Positions 49,324 to 58,227 of a DNA stretch of 64,000 nucleotides are shown piece after piece. The stretch covers positions 16,065 to 80,064 of the forward strand of contig CAXFOB010000019.1 of assembly GCA_964004625.1 (NCBI GenBank), read 5' to 3'. The translations under genes and the position numbers were made by a program. Position 1 is the first letter of the stretch. The number at the start of each line of letters is the position of its first letter. Under the pieces are notes generated by a model. That model searched no databases and was not told where the DNA came from. It saw only the letters and a list, made by a program, of their open reading frames with translations. The stretch is from GCA-002697625 sp002697625. Lineage in GTDB: Bacteria; Bacteroidota; Bacteroidia; Flavobacteriales; BACL11.

Positions 49324-50955
49324 TTATGTTATAATTTTATTAGATGAATCAAACCAAGTAGAATAGTATTCTTGATATTTCTTTTCTATGGAATTTCTTT
49401 TAATTTTCATGGTAGGTGTAAGTAATTTGTTTTCTATATTCCATTCTTCATTTAATACTACTATATTCTGAAGTCTTTCATGCGCATCGAGATTAGTATT
49501 AACAATTTTTAATATCTTTTCTAAACTTTTAATTAAATCTTCTTTCTGTTTACTTAAACCTATTTCGGACAAAGTAATTAATGCAATTGGTTGTGGCATA
49601 CCATTTCCTACTACACAAACCTGCTCAATATTCTTATTAGCAGATAATTTCATTTCAATAGGAGATGGAGCAACATATTTTCCTTTAGAAGTTTTAAAAA
49701 TATCTTTTACTCTTCCTGTAATGGTTAGAAATCCATTCTCATCAATTTCCCCTTCATCTCCAGTATGGAGCCATCCATTTTTGATGGTTTCATTTGTCTG
49801 TCCTTCTTCCTTATAATATCCATCCATTAATGCATCATGTTTAATAAGTATCTCATTTCTCTCAGAAAGTTTCACTTCACAATAAGGAAGAGCTTGTCCA
49901 ACAGAACCAATTTTAATTTTATTCTTGAAACTTACATGGGAATAACATGTGTTTTCAGTCATAGCATAAGCCTCCTGAATAGTTATTCCTAATCTTTCAA
50001 ACCATTTTATTAAAGCAGCGGGGGTTGGAGCAGCTCCTGTAAAAATATTATTTGCTTTACTCAATCCTAGTCCTTTTTGTATCTTCTTTTTAATTAAAAA
50101 AGAAACCAATGGTATAGATAATAGAATGTTCAATTTATTTTGTGGTAATTTAGATAATATTCCCTGCTGGAACTTTGTCCAAATTCTTGGAACTCCAAGA
50201 AAAACACTTGGAGAAGCTTCTGCTAAATTTGATGAAAAGGTATCCAAGCTTTCAGCAAAATAAACTTTACCTCCGGTATATATAGATCCCATTTCAACTA
50301 AAAGTCTTTCTGCTATATGACATAATGGTAAATAAGAAAAGAATGATTCTTCATTTAATGGTAAGGCCTGAACAGCATTGGTGGTTGAAAAACTAAAATT
50401 AAAAAACTTATGCATTACTCCTTTCGGATCTCCTGTTGTGCCAGAAGTATAAATTATTGTAGCTAACTCCTGGTCTTCTCTAACTATATTTTCTTCAATA
50501 GGGTTAATATCTTTTGTTAACTCATTCCATTTTGGATAATCCTCGGAATAGAAAGGATACGTAATACAACTCATCCTCTCAGGGATTCCACTTTTCATTT
50601 TTCCAAACCCATCAAGCTTCCCAACAAATAACAATTGAGTCTCGCTATGTAACAATATTTTATTTAATGTCTCTGCACTTAGATTTGGATACAATGGAAC
50701 CGAAACATGCCCACTCATCATAATTGCTAAATCTGTCATAATCCAATGAGCACAATTTTTAGATAGTATTGCTATTTTACTGTTTCTTTCTAAATTTAAT
50801 GACTTTATATAAGAAGCCATTTTCCTTACCTCATTCATTGTCTCTTTATAAGTCCAGTTATGTGATACCCCATCAATAGGTTGACTTAAATACACCATAT
50901 CAGCCTTTTCCACTTCCCACCTATACATCATTTCTAAGGGAGATAAATATTTCAT
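49324..50955 (-). CDS. Long-chain acyl-CoA ligase, AMP-binding family
   Basis: The 543-residue enzyme activates fatty acids with ATP and CoA. The P-loop-like motif ATIIYTSGTTGDPKGVMHKF (about 164-183), AYAMTENTCYSHVSF, WLHTGDEGEIDENGFLTITGRVKDIFKTSKGKYVAPSPIE are all family hallmarks. It is somewhat shorter than typical 590-residue Bacteroidota FadD-like enzymes. It is divergent from marR-fadN-fadA-fadE across a spacer with two identical palindromes, one of which sits where a -33 element would lie for this gene's TAATTTTA box (50982-50975). This strongly suggests joint control by MarR. Confidence 0.92.
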   Translation of the reverse strand: MKYLSPLEMMYRWEVEKADMVYLSQPIDGVSHNWTYKETMNEVRKMASYIKSLNLERNSKIAILSKNCAHWIMTDLAIMMSGHVSVPLYPNLSAETLNKILLHSETQLLFVGKLDGFGKMKSGIPERMSCITYPFYSEDYPKWNELTKDINPIEENIVREDQELATIIYTSGTTGDPKGVMHKFFNFSFSTTNAVQALPLNEESFFSYLPLCHIAERLLVEMGSIYTGGKVYFAESLDTFSSNLAEASPSVFLGVPRIWTKFQQGILSKLPQNKLNILLSIPLVSFLIKKKIQKGLGLSKANNIFTGAAPTPAALIKWFERLGITIQEAYAMTENTCYSHVSFKNKIKIGSVGQALPYCEVKLSERNEILIKHDALMDGYYKEEGQTNETIKNGWLHTGDEGEIDENGFLTITGRVKDIFKTSKGKYVAPSPIEMKLSANKNIEQVCVVGNGMPQPIALITLSEIGLSKQKEDLIKSLEKILKIVNTNLDAHERLQNIVVLNEEWNIENKLLTPTMKIKRNSIEKKYQEYYSTWFDSSNKIIT

Positions 50956-51000
50956 AATTACTTTTTTAGGTGGATAAAATTAAACATTTTTTTTTATTTT

Positions 51001-51044
51001 ACTATGCATGCATAATAATTGTGATTTTACTATGCATGCATAGT
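51001..51044. promoter_or_regulatory. Twin palindromic operators for the MarR regulator
   Basis: Two copies of a 16-base palindrome lie in the divergent spacer: ACTATGCATGCATAAT at 51001-51016 (one mismatch from perfect) and ACTATGCATGCATAGT at 51029-51044 (perfect). They are 28 bases apart start to start, close to three helical turns less a few bases. One copy flanks the acyl-CoA ligase promoter, the other the marR promoter. MarR dimers bind palindromes of this size, so autoregulation and control of both units are likely. Confidence 0.8.
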
Positions 51045-51081
51045 ATTTTTTATTAGTTTAGTGGCTTAAAATTAAAAAATC

Positions 51082-51510
51082 ATGGAACCAGAAGAAACAA
51101 TTGACTATAATATAAGAAAGACTTGGTACAACATTACAAAATTGTACAACAGAACTGCTAATGAATATATGGCTAGTATGGCATTAGGGATGATTATTCT
51201 CAATATTGATATTATGGAAGGAACACCTTCAACACAGCTAGGGCCAAATATGGGAATGGAGGCTACTTCACTATCCAGATCCTTAAATAAGCTAGAAGAA
51301 AGTGCAGTAATTGTAAGAAAACCCGATCCAAATGATAGAAGAAAAACAGTTATACACTTAACTTCTCTTGGTATGGAATGGAGAGAAGTAGCAAAAGAAG
51401 TAGTAGTTAATTTTAATAATAAAATTTTCTCTGAATTTAAAAAAGAAGAAATGGAAACCTTCTTTGCAATACTAAAAAAGATAAATAAAATTATAGATGA
51501 AACTAAATAG
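51082..51510 (+). CDS. MarR family transcriptional regulator
   Basis: The 142-residue protein has the winged-helix MarR fold: LGMIILNIDIMEGTPSTQLGPNMGMEATSLSRSLNKLEESAVIVRKPDPNDRRKTVIHLTSLG. The recognition helix (MEATSLSRSLNKLEE) and the wing with DPNDRRKTVIHLT are intact. The context (first gene of a beta-oxidation operon, divergent from acyl-CoA ligase) suggests that acyl-CoA or fatty acids relieve repression; this is inference by analogy with FadR-type control. Its 3' end overlaps fadN by 14 bases. Confidence 0.92.
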   Translation: MEPEETIDYNIRKTWYNITKLYNRTANEYMASMALGMIILNIDIMEGTPSTQLGPNMGMEATSLSRSLNKLEESAVIVRKPDPNDRRKTVIHLTSLGMEWREVAKEVVVNFNNKIFSEFKKEEMETFFAILKKINKIIDETK

Positions 51511-53887
51511 ACACATTAATAAGGTAGCGGTGGTTGGCTCTGGGATTATGGGATCGAGAATAGCATGTCATTTTGCAAATATTGGAGTAGAGGTTTTACT
51601 CTTAGACATTGTTCCTTTTGACTTAAAAGAAGATCAAAAGCAAGACAAAGTAGTTAGGAACTCTATAGTGAATGATGCATTAAAACACACTCTAAAAAGC
51701 AAACCCTCTCCTATTTACAGCAAATCATTTAGCAGTAGAATAAATACTGGAAACTTAGAGGATGATTTAGATAAAATCAGAGAGGTAGACTGGATTATTG
51801 AAGTTGTTGTAGAACAACTTTATATTAAAAAACAAGTTTTTGAGAAAATAGAACAATATAGAAAAGAGGGAACTTTAATATCTTCTAATACTTCTGGAAT
51901 ACCAATTGAAAACATGATTGATGGAAGATCAGAAGATTTTCAAAAACATTTCTGTGGGACGCACTTCTTCAATCCTCCAAGATATCTAAAGTTATTGGAA
52001 ATTATTCCAACTACTAAAACAGATACTGAGGTTACTGACTTCTTAATGAATTATGGAGATAAATTCCTTGGAAAAGACATGGTGCTGTGTAAAGATACTC
52101 CAGCATTTATCGCCAACAGAATTGGAGTAGCAAATATCATGTCCCTTTTCCATTTGGTAAAAGAATTGGACTTAACTGTGGAAGAAGTAGATTCATTAAG
52201 TGGACCTATTATTGGTCGTCCAAAATCCGCAACTTTCAGAACTTGTGATTTAGTAGGACTGGACACACTTATTCATGTTGCAAATGGGGTGTATGAAAAT
52301 TGTCCAAATGATGAAATGCGAGGAAATTTTAAATTACCTGATTTTATTAACAAGATGATTGAAAACAACTTGTTAGGTGACAAAACAAAACAAGGGTTCT
52401 ACAAGAAATCAAAAGACGGAAAAGGGAAAAGAGTAATCGAAGCACTTAACCTCAACACTTTAGAATACGCACCAAAGCAAAGAGTTAAATTTGCAACCAT
52501 TGCAGCAGCAAAACAAGAAGATGACTTATTAAAACGATTAAAAGTACTCATAAAAGGAAAAGATAAAGCAGGAGAGTTTTACCGTAAATCATTCTATTCT
52601 TCCTTTGCTTATGTATCGCACAGAATCCCTGAAATAACGGATGACCTTTACAAAATTGACAGAGCACTTTGTGCCGGTTTTGGTTGGGAAATAGGACCAT
52701 TTCAGATGTGGGATACTTTAGATGTTGAAAAAACACTTTCTAAAATGGAAGAAAATGGATACAAAGCAGCTGATTGGGTCTATGATATGATTAAATCTGG
52801 AAACTCATCCTTCTACTCTACAGAAAACGGAATATTAAATTATTATAATATCCCTAAAAAATCTCAGGAAAAAGTTACTGGAATGGAGAATTTTATTATA
52901 TTGAATCATATCCGTGACAACAATACCATCTGGAGCAATTCTGGATGTTATCTTACTGATATTGGTGATGGTATTGTAAACTTAGAATGGAGAACAAAAA
53001 TGAATTCTATTGGGGGCGAAGTATTAGAAGGAATACAGAAATCAATAGAGATTGCAGAAAAAAATCATAAGGGATTAGTTATTGCAAATCAAGGAACAAA
53101 CTTTTCGGTTGGTGCAAATATTGCAATGATTTTTATGATGGCTATAGAGCAAGAATATGAAGAAATTGATTTTGCGGTTCGTGCATTTCAGAATACTACA
53201 GGAAGAATTAGATATTCATCTGTACCAGTTGTTGTTGCTACTCATGGCATGACATTAGGTGGAGGTTGTGAAATTTCTTTACATGCTGATCATGTACAGG
53301 CTGCTTCAGAAACCTATATCGGATTAGTAGAAATGGGAGTTGGAGTGATTCCTGGAGGTGGTGGAACCAAAGAAATGGCTAAAAGAGCATCTGAATCATA
53401 CTTCTCTGGAGATATTCAACTACCAACTATTAAAGAGAGGTATCTAAATATTGGAATGGCAAAAGTTGCAACTTCCGCAGAAGAAGCTCTTGAATTAGAT
53501 TTACTGATAAGAAATAGAGATAAAGTAACAATAGGAATCAATAACTTAATAACTGATGCAAAATCTTCAGCACTTACTTTAGCAAATCAAGGGTATACAA
53601 AGCCTGTAGAAAAGAAAATTAAAGCTTTAGGAAAAGAAGGTTTAGGAATGTTTATTGTAGGTGCACATTCCATGCATGCAGCAGGATATATTACAGAACA
53701 TGAAAAGTTAATGTCAGAAAAATTAGCCTATGCAATATGTGGAGGAGATTTATCTTCTCCTACTTTAGTTTCCGAACAATATTTATTAGACCTTGAAAGA
53801 GAAGCTTTCTTATCACTTTGTGGTGAAAGAAAAACTTTAGAAAGAATTGAACACATGTTAAAGAATGGAAAACCATTAAGAAATTAA
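51497..53887 (+). CDS. fadN: 3-hydroxyacyl-CoA dehydrogenase/enoyl-CoA hydratase (FadN type)
   Basis: The 796-residue bifunctional enzyme has the dehydrogenase first: NAD-binding VAVVGSGIMGSRIACHFANIG near residue 11, GTHFFNPPRYLKLLEIIP with catalytic His, and DLVGLDTL. The hydratase half is second (about 480-680): TNFSVGANIAMI, GMTLGGGCEISLHAD and MGVGVIPGGGGTKEMA. This dehydrogenase-hydratase order is that of Bacillus FadN and the reverse of E. coli FadB. It performs hydration and oxidation steps of beta-oxidation. It overlaps marR by 14 bases and is followed after 4 bases by the thiolase. Confidence 0.93.
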   Translation: MKLNRHINKVAVVGSGIMGSRIACHFANIGVEVLLLDIVPFDLKEDQKQDKVVRNSIVNDALKHTLKSKPSPIYSKSFSSRINTGNLEDDLDKIREVDWIIEVVVEQLYIKKQVFEKIEQYRKEGTLISSNTSGIPIENMIDGRSEDFQKHFCGTHFFNPPRYLKLLEIIPTTKTDTEVTDFLMNYGDKFLGKDMVLCKDTPAFIANRIGVANIMSLFHLVKELDLTVEEVDSLSGPIIGRPKSATFRTCDLVGLDTLIHVANGVYENCPNDEMRGNFKLPDFINKMIENNLLGDKTKQGFYKKSKDGKGKRVIEALNLNTLEYAPKQRVKFATIAAAKQEDDLLKRLKVLIKGKDKAGEFYRKSFYSSFAYVSHRIPEITDDLYKIDRALCAGFGWEIGPFQMWDTLDVEKTLSKMEENGYKAADWVYDMIKSGNSSFYSTENGILNYYNIPKKSQEKVTGMENFIILNHIRDNNTIWSNSGCYLTDIGDGIVNLEWRTKMNSIGGEVLEGIQKSIEIAEKNHKGLVIANQGTNFSVGANIAMIFMMAIEQEYEEIDFAVRAFQNTTGRIRYSSVPVVVATHGMTLGGGCEISLHADHVQAASETYIGLVEMGVGVIPGGGGTKEMAKRASESYFSGDIQLPTIKERYLNIGMAKVATSAEEALELDLLIRNRDKVTIGINNLITDAKSSALTLANQGYTKPVEKKIKALGKEGLGMFIVGAHSMHAAGYITEHEKLMSEKLAYAICGGDLSSPTLVSEQYLLDLEREAFLSLCGERKTLERIEHMLKNGKPLRN

Positions 53888-53891
53888 GATT

Positions 53892-55070
53892 ATGAATACA
53901 GCATATATAGTAGCGGGATATAGATCAGCAGTTGGAAAATCAGGAAAAGGTGTTTTTAAATTTACTCGCCCAGATGATTTAGCAGCAGATGTTATTAAAC
54001 ATTTAGTTACATCAGTACCTGAATTAGATAAAGATAAAATTGATGATGTAATTTGCGGAAACGCAACTCCTGAAGCTGAACAAGGTCTAAATATTGGCAG
54101 AATGATTTCCTTAATGGGATTAGATACAATAAAGGTTCCTGGCATGACAGTAAACCGGTATTGTTCTTCAGGATTAGAAACTATTGCCCTTGCAAATGCA
54201 AAAATTGAAAGCGGAATGGCAGATTGCATTATCGCAGGAGGAGTTGAGTGTATGTCCCCTATTCCATTTGGAGGTTGGAGAATTATACCAAATTATGATA
54301 TAGCAAAAAACAATGCTGATTGGTATTGGAATATGGGGCTTACTGCAGAAGCAGTAGCAGCAAAGTGGAATATTAGTAGAAAAGACCAAGATGAATTCGC
54401 TTTTAACTCTCATCAAAAAGCTCTAAACGCCATTGAAAAAGGATATTTTAAAAGTGGTATTGTTCCAATCACTGTAAAAGAAACCTATCTAGATGAAAAT
54501 GAAAAAAGAAAAGAGAGAGAATTTATAGTGGACACTGATGAAGGGCCAAGAAAAGGCGGAAGTGCTGCAGAATTAGCAAAACTAAGACCTGTATTTGCTC
54601 AAGAAGGAACCGTAACTGCAGCAAACGCATCACAAACGTCTGATGGAGCTGCTTTTATTTTATTAATGTCAGAAAAAATGGTAAAAGAATTAGACATAAT
54701 TCCTATAGCCAAACTAATAAGTTATTCAGTAGTTGGAGTAGAACCAAAACACATGGGAATTGGTCCTGTTGAAGCAGTCCCAATGGCATTAGAAAAAGCG
54801 GGGTTAATTCTAGAAGACATACAACAAATAGAGTTAAATGAAGCGTTTGCATCTCAATCTTTAGCAGTAATTCGTGAATTAGGATTAAACCCAGATATTG
54901 TAAATGTAAATGGAGGAGCAATTGCATTAGGACACCCACTTGGATGTACTGGAGGAAAACTTACCGTACAATTAATAAATGAGATGAAAAGAAGAAAACA
55001 AAAATACGGAATGGTTACCATGTGCGTTGGTGCAGGACAAGGTGCTGCCGGAATTTTTGAAATATTATAA
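53892..55070 (+). CDS. fadA: Acetyl-CoA C-acyltransferase (thiolase)
   Basis: The 392-residue thiolase cleaves 3-ketoacyl-CoA in the last step of beta-oxidation. The catalytic residues are all present: nucleophilic C91 (NRYCSSGLETIA), H348 (GAIALGHPLGCTGG) and C378 (TMCVGAGQGAAGIFE), at almost exactly the canonical positions. It sits between fadN and fadE with 4 and 11 base spacings. The symbol follows the operon context and Bacillus naming. Confidence 0.94.
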   Translation: MNTAYIVAGYRSAVGKSGKGVFKFTRPDDLAADVIKHLVTSVPELDKDKIDDVICGNATPEAEQGLNIGRMISLMGLDTIKVPGMTVNRYCSSGLETIALANAKIESGMADCIIAGGVECMSPIPFGGWRIIPNYDIAKNNADWYWNMGLTAEAVAAKWNISRKDQDEFAFNSHQKALNAIEKGYFKSGIVPITVKETYLDENEKRKEREFIVDTDEGPRKGGSAAELAKLRPVFAQEGTVTAANASQTSDGAAFILLMSEKMVKELDIIPIAKLISYSVVGVEPKHMGIGPVEAVPMALEKAGLILEDIQQIELNEAFASQSLAVIRELGLNPDIVNVNGGAIALGHPLGCTGGKLTVQLINEMKRRKQKYGMVTMCVGAGQGAAGIFEIL

Positions 55071-55081
55071 AAAAATAATAA

Positions 55082-56872
55082 ATGAAAAATAAGTCTATGA
55101 TAAAAGGAGGTGAATTTTTAATTAAAGACCAAGAAGCAAAAGATATTTTTATACCAGAAGATTTTTCGGAAAATCAACAAATGATGGCGTCTGCAACAAA
55201 AGAGTTTGTAGAAAAAGAATTAGATTCAAACAGAGAACAATTTGAAAAGAAAGATTATAAACTAACTGAAGATTGCATGAAAAAAGCAGGAGAACTAGGA
55301 CTCTTAGGAATAAGTGTTCCTATAGAATACGGAGGTATGGGTATGCCATTTAATACTTCGGTATTAATTTGCGACCAAATATCTGGAGCAAACGGATCTT
55401 TCTCTACAGCATTTGGGGCACATACCGGAATAGGTACTTTACCTATTTTATTATATGGTAACGACTCACAAAGAAAGAAATATTTACCCAAATTATCTTC
55501 TGGAGAATGGATAGGTTGTTATTGTTTAACAGAGCCAGGTGCTGGATCAGATGCAAACTCAGGTAAGACCAGAGCGGTACTTACAGAAGATGAAAAACAT
55601 TACCTAATTACCGGACAAAAAATGTGGATTTCTAATGCGGGTTTTGCAGATGTATTTATCGTTTTTTCAAGAATTGAGGATGACAAAAACATTACTGGAT
55701 TCATCTTAGAGAAAGGAATGGAAGGTATCACTTTAGGTGAGGAGGAAAATAAACTAGGACTCAACTCCTCTTCTACTCGTCAGGTGTTTTTTAATGAAGT
55801 GAAAGTACCTACAGAAAACATGTTAGGAGGTAGAGGAAATGGATTTAAAATTGCAATGAACGCTCTTAACGTAGGACGAATAAAACTTTCGGCAGCAGTC
55901 TTAGATGCTTGCAGAAGAGTAATAGGACTTTCCATCAACTATTCGAATGAGCGAATTCAGTTTGGAATTCCTATTGCGCAATTTGGTGCAATCCGTCATA
56001 AACTTGCAGATATGGCAGTTAGAACATATGCTATTGAATCAGCAACTTATAGAGCTGGAAATGATATAGAAAAAAACATTGAAAAACTACAGAGTGAAGG
56101 AGTTAATCATCAACAAGCTTACTTAAAAGGAGTAGAAGAATATGCAATAGAATGTTCTATTGTAAAAGTTCTTGGATCGGAAACAATTCAATTCTGCTCA
56201 GATGAAGGAATACAGATTTATGGAGGAATGGGATATTCGACAGATACACCAATGGAAGCTGCATATAGAGACGCTAGAATTGCCAGAATATATGAAGGAA
56301 CAAATGAAATTAATAGAATGTTATTAGTAGGAATGATTCTGAAAAGAGCTATGAAAGGAGAATTAGATATCATGAGCCCCGCTATGAAAGTCGCTTCAGA
56401 GTTAATGAGTATTCCTTCTTTTAATTCACCTGATGAAAATGTTTTGTTTACAATAGAGAAAGAATATTTGAAGAAATTGAAGAAAGTTATTTTAATGACA
56501 TCAGGAAAAGCGGCTCAACATTATACAATGGAAATTGAAAAGGAACAGGAGGTATTAATGAATTTAGCGGATATGGTTATTATGGTATATACTGCAGAAT
56601 CTGCAATATTACGAGCAAAAAAACTAGCTGATGAAAATGGAGAAGAATCTGTTAAACATCAAATAAACATGAGTAAACTTTTCTTATATTCTGCTATTAA
56701 AAATTGTCAAAGATCTGGAGAAGAAGTTATTCTGTCTTTTGCAGAAGGAGATGAGCAAAAAATGTTATTAATGGGACTCAAAAGGTTTACAAAAGGATAT
56801 AATATTAACCCAAAACAATTAAGAAGATCTATAGCTGCAAAACTCATTGAGGAAAATAAATATTGTTTTTAG
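55082..56872 (+). CDS. fadE: Acyl-CoA dehydrogenase (FadE type)
   Basis: The 596-residue flavoenzyme introduces the trans-2 double bond into acyl-CoA. Recognisable elements are LGLLGISVPIEYGGMG, IGCYCLTEPGAGSDANSG (FAD and substrate contact), QKMWISNAGFADVFIVFSRIE and YGGMGYSTDTPMEAAYRDARIARIYEGTNEINRMLL near the catalytic region. A C-terminal extension of about 170 residues (LDIMSPAMKVAS onward) is typical of the long Bacillus FadE class. It ends the operon at a hairpin terminator. Confidence 0.93.
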   Translation: MKNKSMIKGGEFLIKDQEAKDIFIPEDFSENQQMMASATKEFVEKELDSNREQFEKKDYKLTEDCMKKAGELGLLGISVPIEYGGMGMPFNTSVLICDQISGANGSFSTAFGAHTGIGTLPILLYGNDSQRKKYLPKLSSGEWIGCYCLTEPGAGSDANSGKTRAVLTEDEKHYLITGQKMWISNAGFADVFIVFSRIEDDKNITGFILEKGMEGITLGEEENKLGLNSSSTRQVFFNEVKVPTENMLGGRGNGFKIAMNALNVGRIKLSAAVLDACRRVIGLSINYSNERIQFGIPIAQFGAIRHKLADMAVRTYAIESATYRAGNDIEKNIEKLQSEGVNHQQAYLKGVEEYAIECSIVKVLGSETIQFCSDEGIQIYGGMGYSTDTPMEAAYRDARIARIYEGTNEINRMLLVGMILKRAMKGELDIMSPAMKVASELMSIPSFNSPDENVLFTIEKEYLKKLKKVILMTSGKAAQHYTMEIEKEQEVLMNLADMVIMVYTAESAILRAKKLADENGEESVKHQINMSKLFLYSAIKNCQRSGEEVILSFAEGDEQKMLLMGLKRFTKGYNINPKQLRRSIAAKLIEENKYCF

Positions 56873-56888
56873 TTACTATTTAAAGATT

Positions 56889-56921
56889 AAACCCTCGATA
56901 ACTGTTGAGGGTTTTCTTTTT
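56889..56921 (+). terminator. Terminator of the marR-fadNAE operon
   Basis: AAACCCTC (56889-56896) pairs with GAGGGTTT (56907-56914) around a 10-base loop and is followed by a T-rich run. It starts 16 bases after the fadE stop and ends just before the DEAD helicase gene. Confidence 0.85.
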
Positions 56922-56935
56922 AGTATCTTTAGCAA

Positions 56936-58153
56936 ATGAAATTCACAAAATTTAAGTTTGGAATCGAGCTTCAAGAGGGGTTGGATATGATGGGATTTGA
57001 AGAGGCTACCCCAATACAAGAAAAAGCAATACCTATAATACAAAACGGAAAAGATTTAATAGCCTGTGCACAAACCGGAACAGGAAAAACAGCCGCATTT
57101 GTTTTGCCCATTTTAGATAAATTAACAAATATTGAATCTAATAAAGTAAATACTATAATTATAGCTCCTACTAGAGAACTTGCTAAGCAAATTGATATGC
57201 AAATTGAAGGGTTTTCTTATTTTACAAACTCTTCCTCTTATCCCATTTATGGTGGAGGAACTGGTATAGAATTTGACAATCAAAAACAAGCACTAAAAAA
57301 AGGAGCGGATATTATTATTTGTACCCCTGGTAGATTACTTGCTCATTTGGACTTTAATTATTTTGATACTTCTGGAGTAAAGCATTTTATATTGGATGAA
57401 GCCGATAGAATGTTAGACATGGGGTTTTATGATGATATTATGAGAATTGCAAATGAACTACCTAAGGAAAGACAAAATCTTTTATTCTCTGCGACTATGC
57501 CTCCAAAAATACGAACACTTGCCACCACAATACTTAAAAATCCAGAAAGTATAAGTTTAGCAATATCCAAACCGGCTGAAGGACTTACACAACATGCTTA
57601 TATGACTCACGATAACCAAAAAGTAATGTTAGTTAGAGAAATATTAAAAGCAAAAGGAAAAGACCTTAGTCATGTTTTGATATTTGCCTCAAGCATAAAA
57701 AGTGTAAGAGAGATTAAAAAAACACTCAACAAAGCAGGTATGAGAGCTTCTGAAATGCATTCTAGTTTAAATCAAGAACAAAGAGAACAAACTATCCGTG
57801 ATTTTAAAAATAAGAAAATCCGAATTTTAGTAGCAACTGATATTTTATCTAGAGGGATTGACATTAAAGGCATTGAATTAGTAATCAATTATGAAGTGCC
57901 TAATGATGCAGAAGATTATGTACACAGAATAGGAAGAACTGCCAGAGCAGACAGAACGGGAGAAGCGATTACCTTCATAAATACAAAACAAGTTAAGAAC
58001 TTTATGGAAATTGAGAAGTTAATTGAAAAAGAAGTTCCTAAATTAAACTTACCTAAAAATTTCGAAAAAGCTCCTGAATACAAACTTCTAAAAAAGAGTA
58101 ATAAGAAGAAAAAATGGAATAATAAAAGAAAGTTTAAGAAAAAGAAAACATAA
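56936..58153 (+). CDS. DEAD-box ATP-dependent RNA helicase
   Basis: The 405-residue protein has all superfamily 2 helicase motifs: Q motif near EEATPIQEKAI, Walker A AQTGTGKTAAF, IIAPTRELAKQ, TPGRLL, LDEADRMLDMGF, FSATMP, VATDILSRGIDIKG and YVHRIGRTARA. A basic C-terminal tail (KKSNKKKKWNNKRKFKKKKT) likely binds RNA, as in RhlE/CshA-type helicases. A TATCTTTA box (56924-56931) ends only 4 bases before the ATG, so the transcript may be leaderless. Its stop overlaps the start of a tiny frame (TAATG). Confidence 0.93.
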   Translation: MKFTKFKFGIELQEGLDMMGFEEATPIQEKAIPIIQNGKDLIACAQTGTGKTAAFVLPILDKLTNIESNKVNTIIIAPTRELAKQIDMQIEGFSYFTNSSSYPIYGGGTGIEFDNQKQALKKGADIIICTPGRLLAHLDFNYFDTSGVKHFILDEADRMLDMGFYDDIMRIANELPKERQNLLFSATMPPKIRTLATTILKNPESISLAISKPAEGLTQHAYMTHDNQKVMLVREILKAKGKDLSHVLIFASSIKSVREIKKTLNKAGMRASEMHSSLNQEQREQTIRDFKNKKIRILVATDILSRGIDIKGIELVINYEVPNDAEDYVHRIGRTARADRTGEAITFINTKQVKNFMEIEKLIEKEVPKLNLPKNFEKAPEYKLLKKSNKKKKWNNKRKFKKKKT

Positions 58154-58227
58154 TGCAAAACAACTTAAAAATACTTGCAAAAAAGATTCATCCAAAAATT
58201 TACGAATTTGGTTTTCTCAAGAAATAA
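58153..58227 (+). CDS. Possible 24-residue basic peptide coupled to the helicase gene
   Basis: ATG at 58153 overlaps the helicase stop (TAATG) and opens a 24-residue frame: MQNNLKILAKKIHPKIYEFGFLKK. It fills exactly the space between the helicase stop and the last base of the convergent UbiD gene at 58228. The peptide is basic and amphipathic with no membrane segment. The exact fit and coupling suggest translation, but it could be the decayed start of a longer gene or a chance frame. I do not recognise a family. Confidence 0.35.
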   Translation: MQNNLKILAKKIHPKIYEFGFLKK

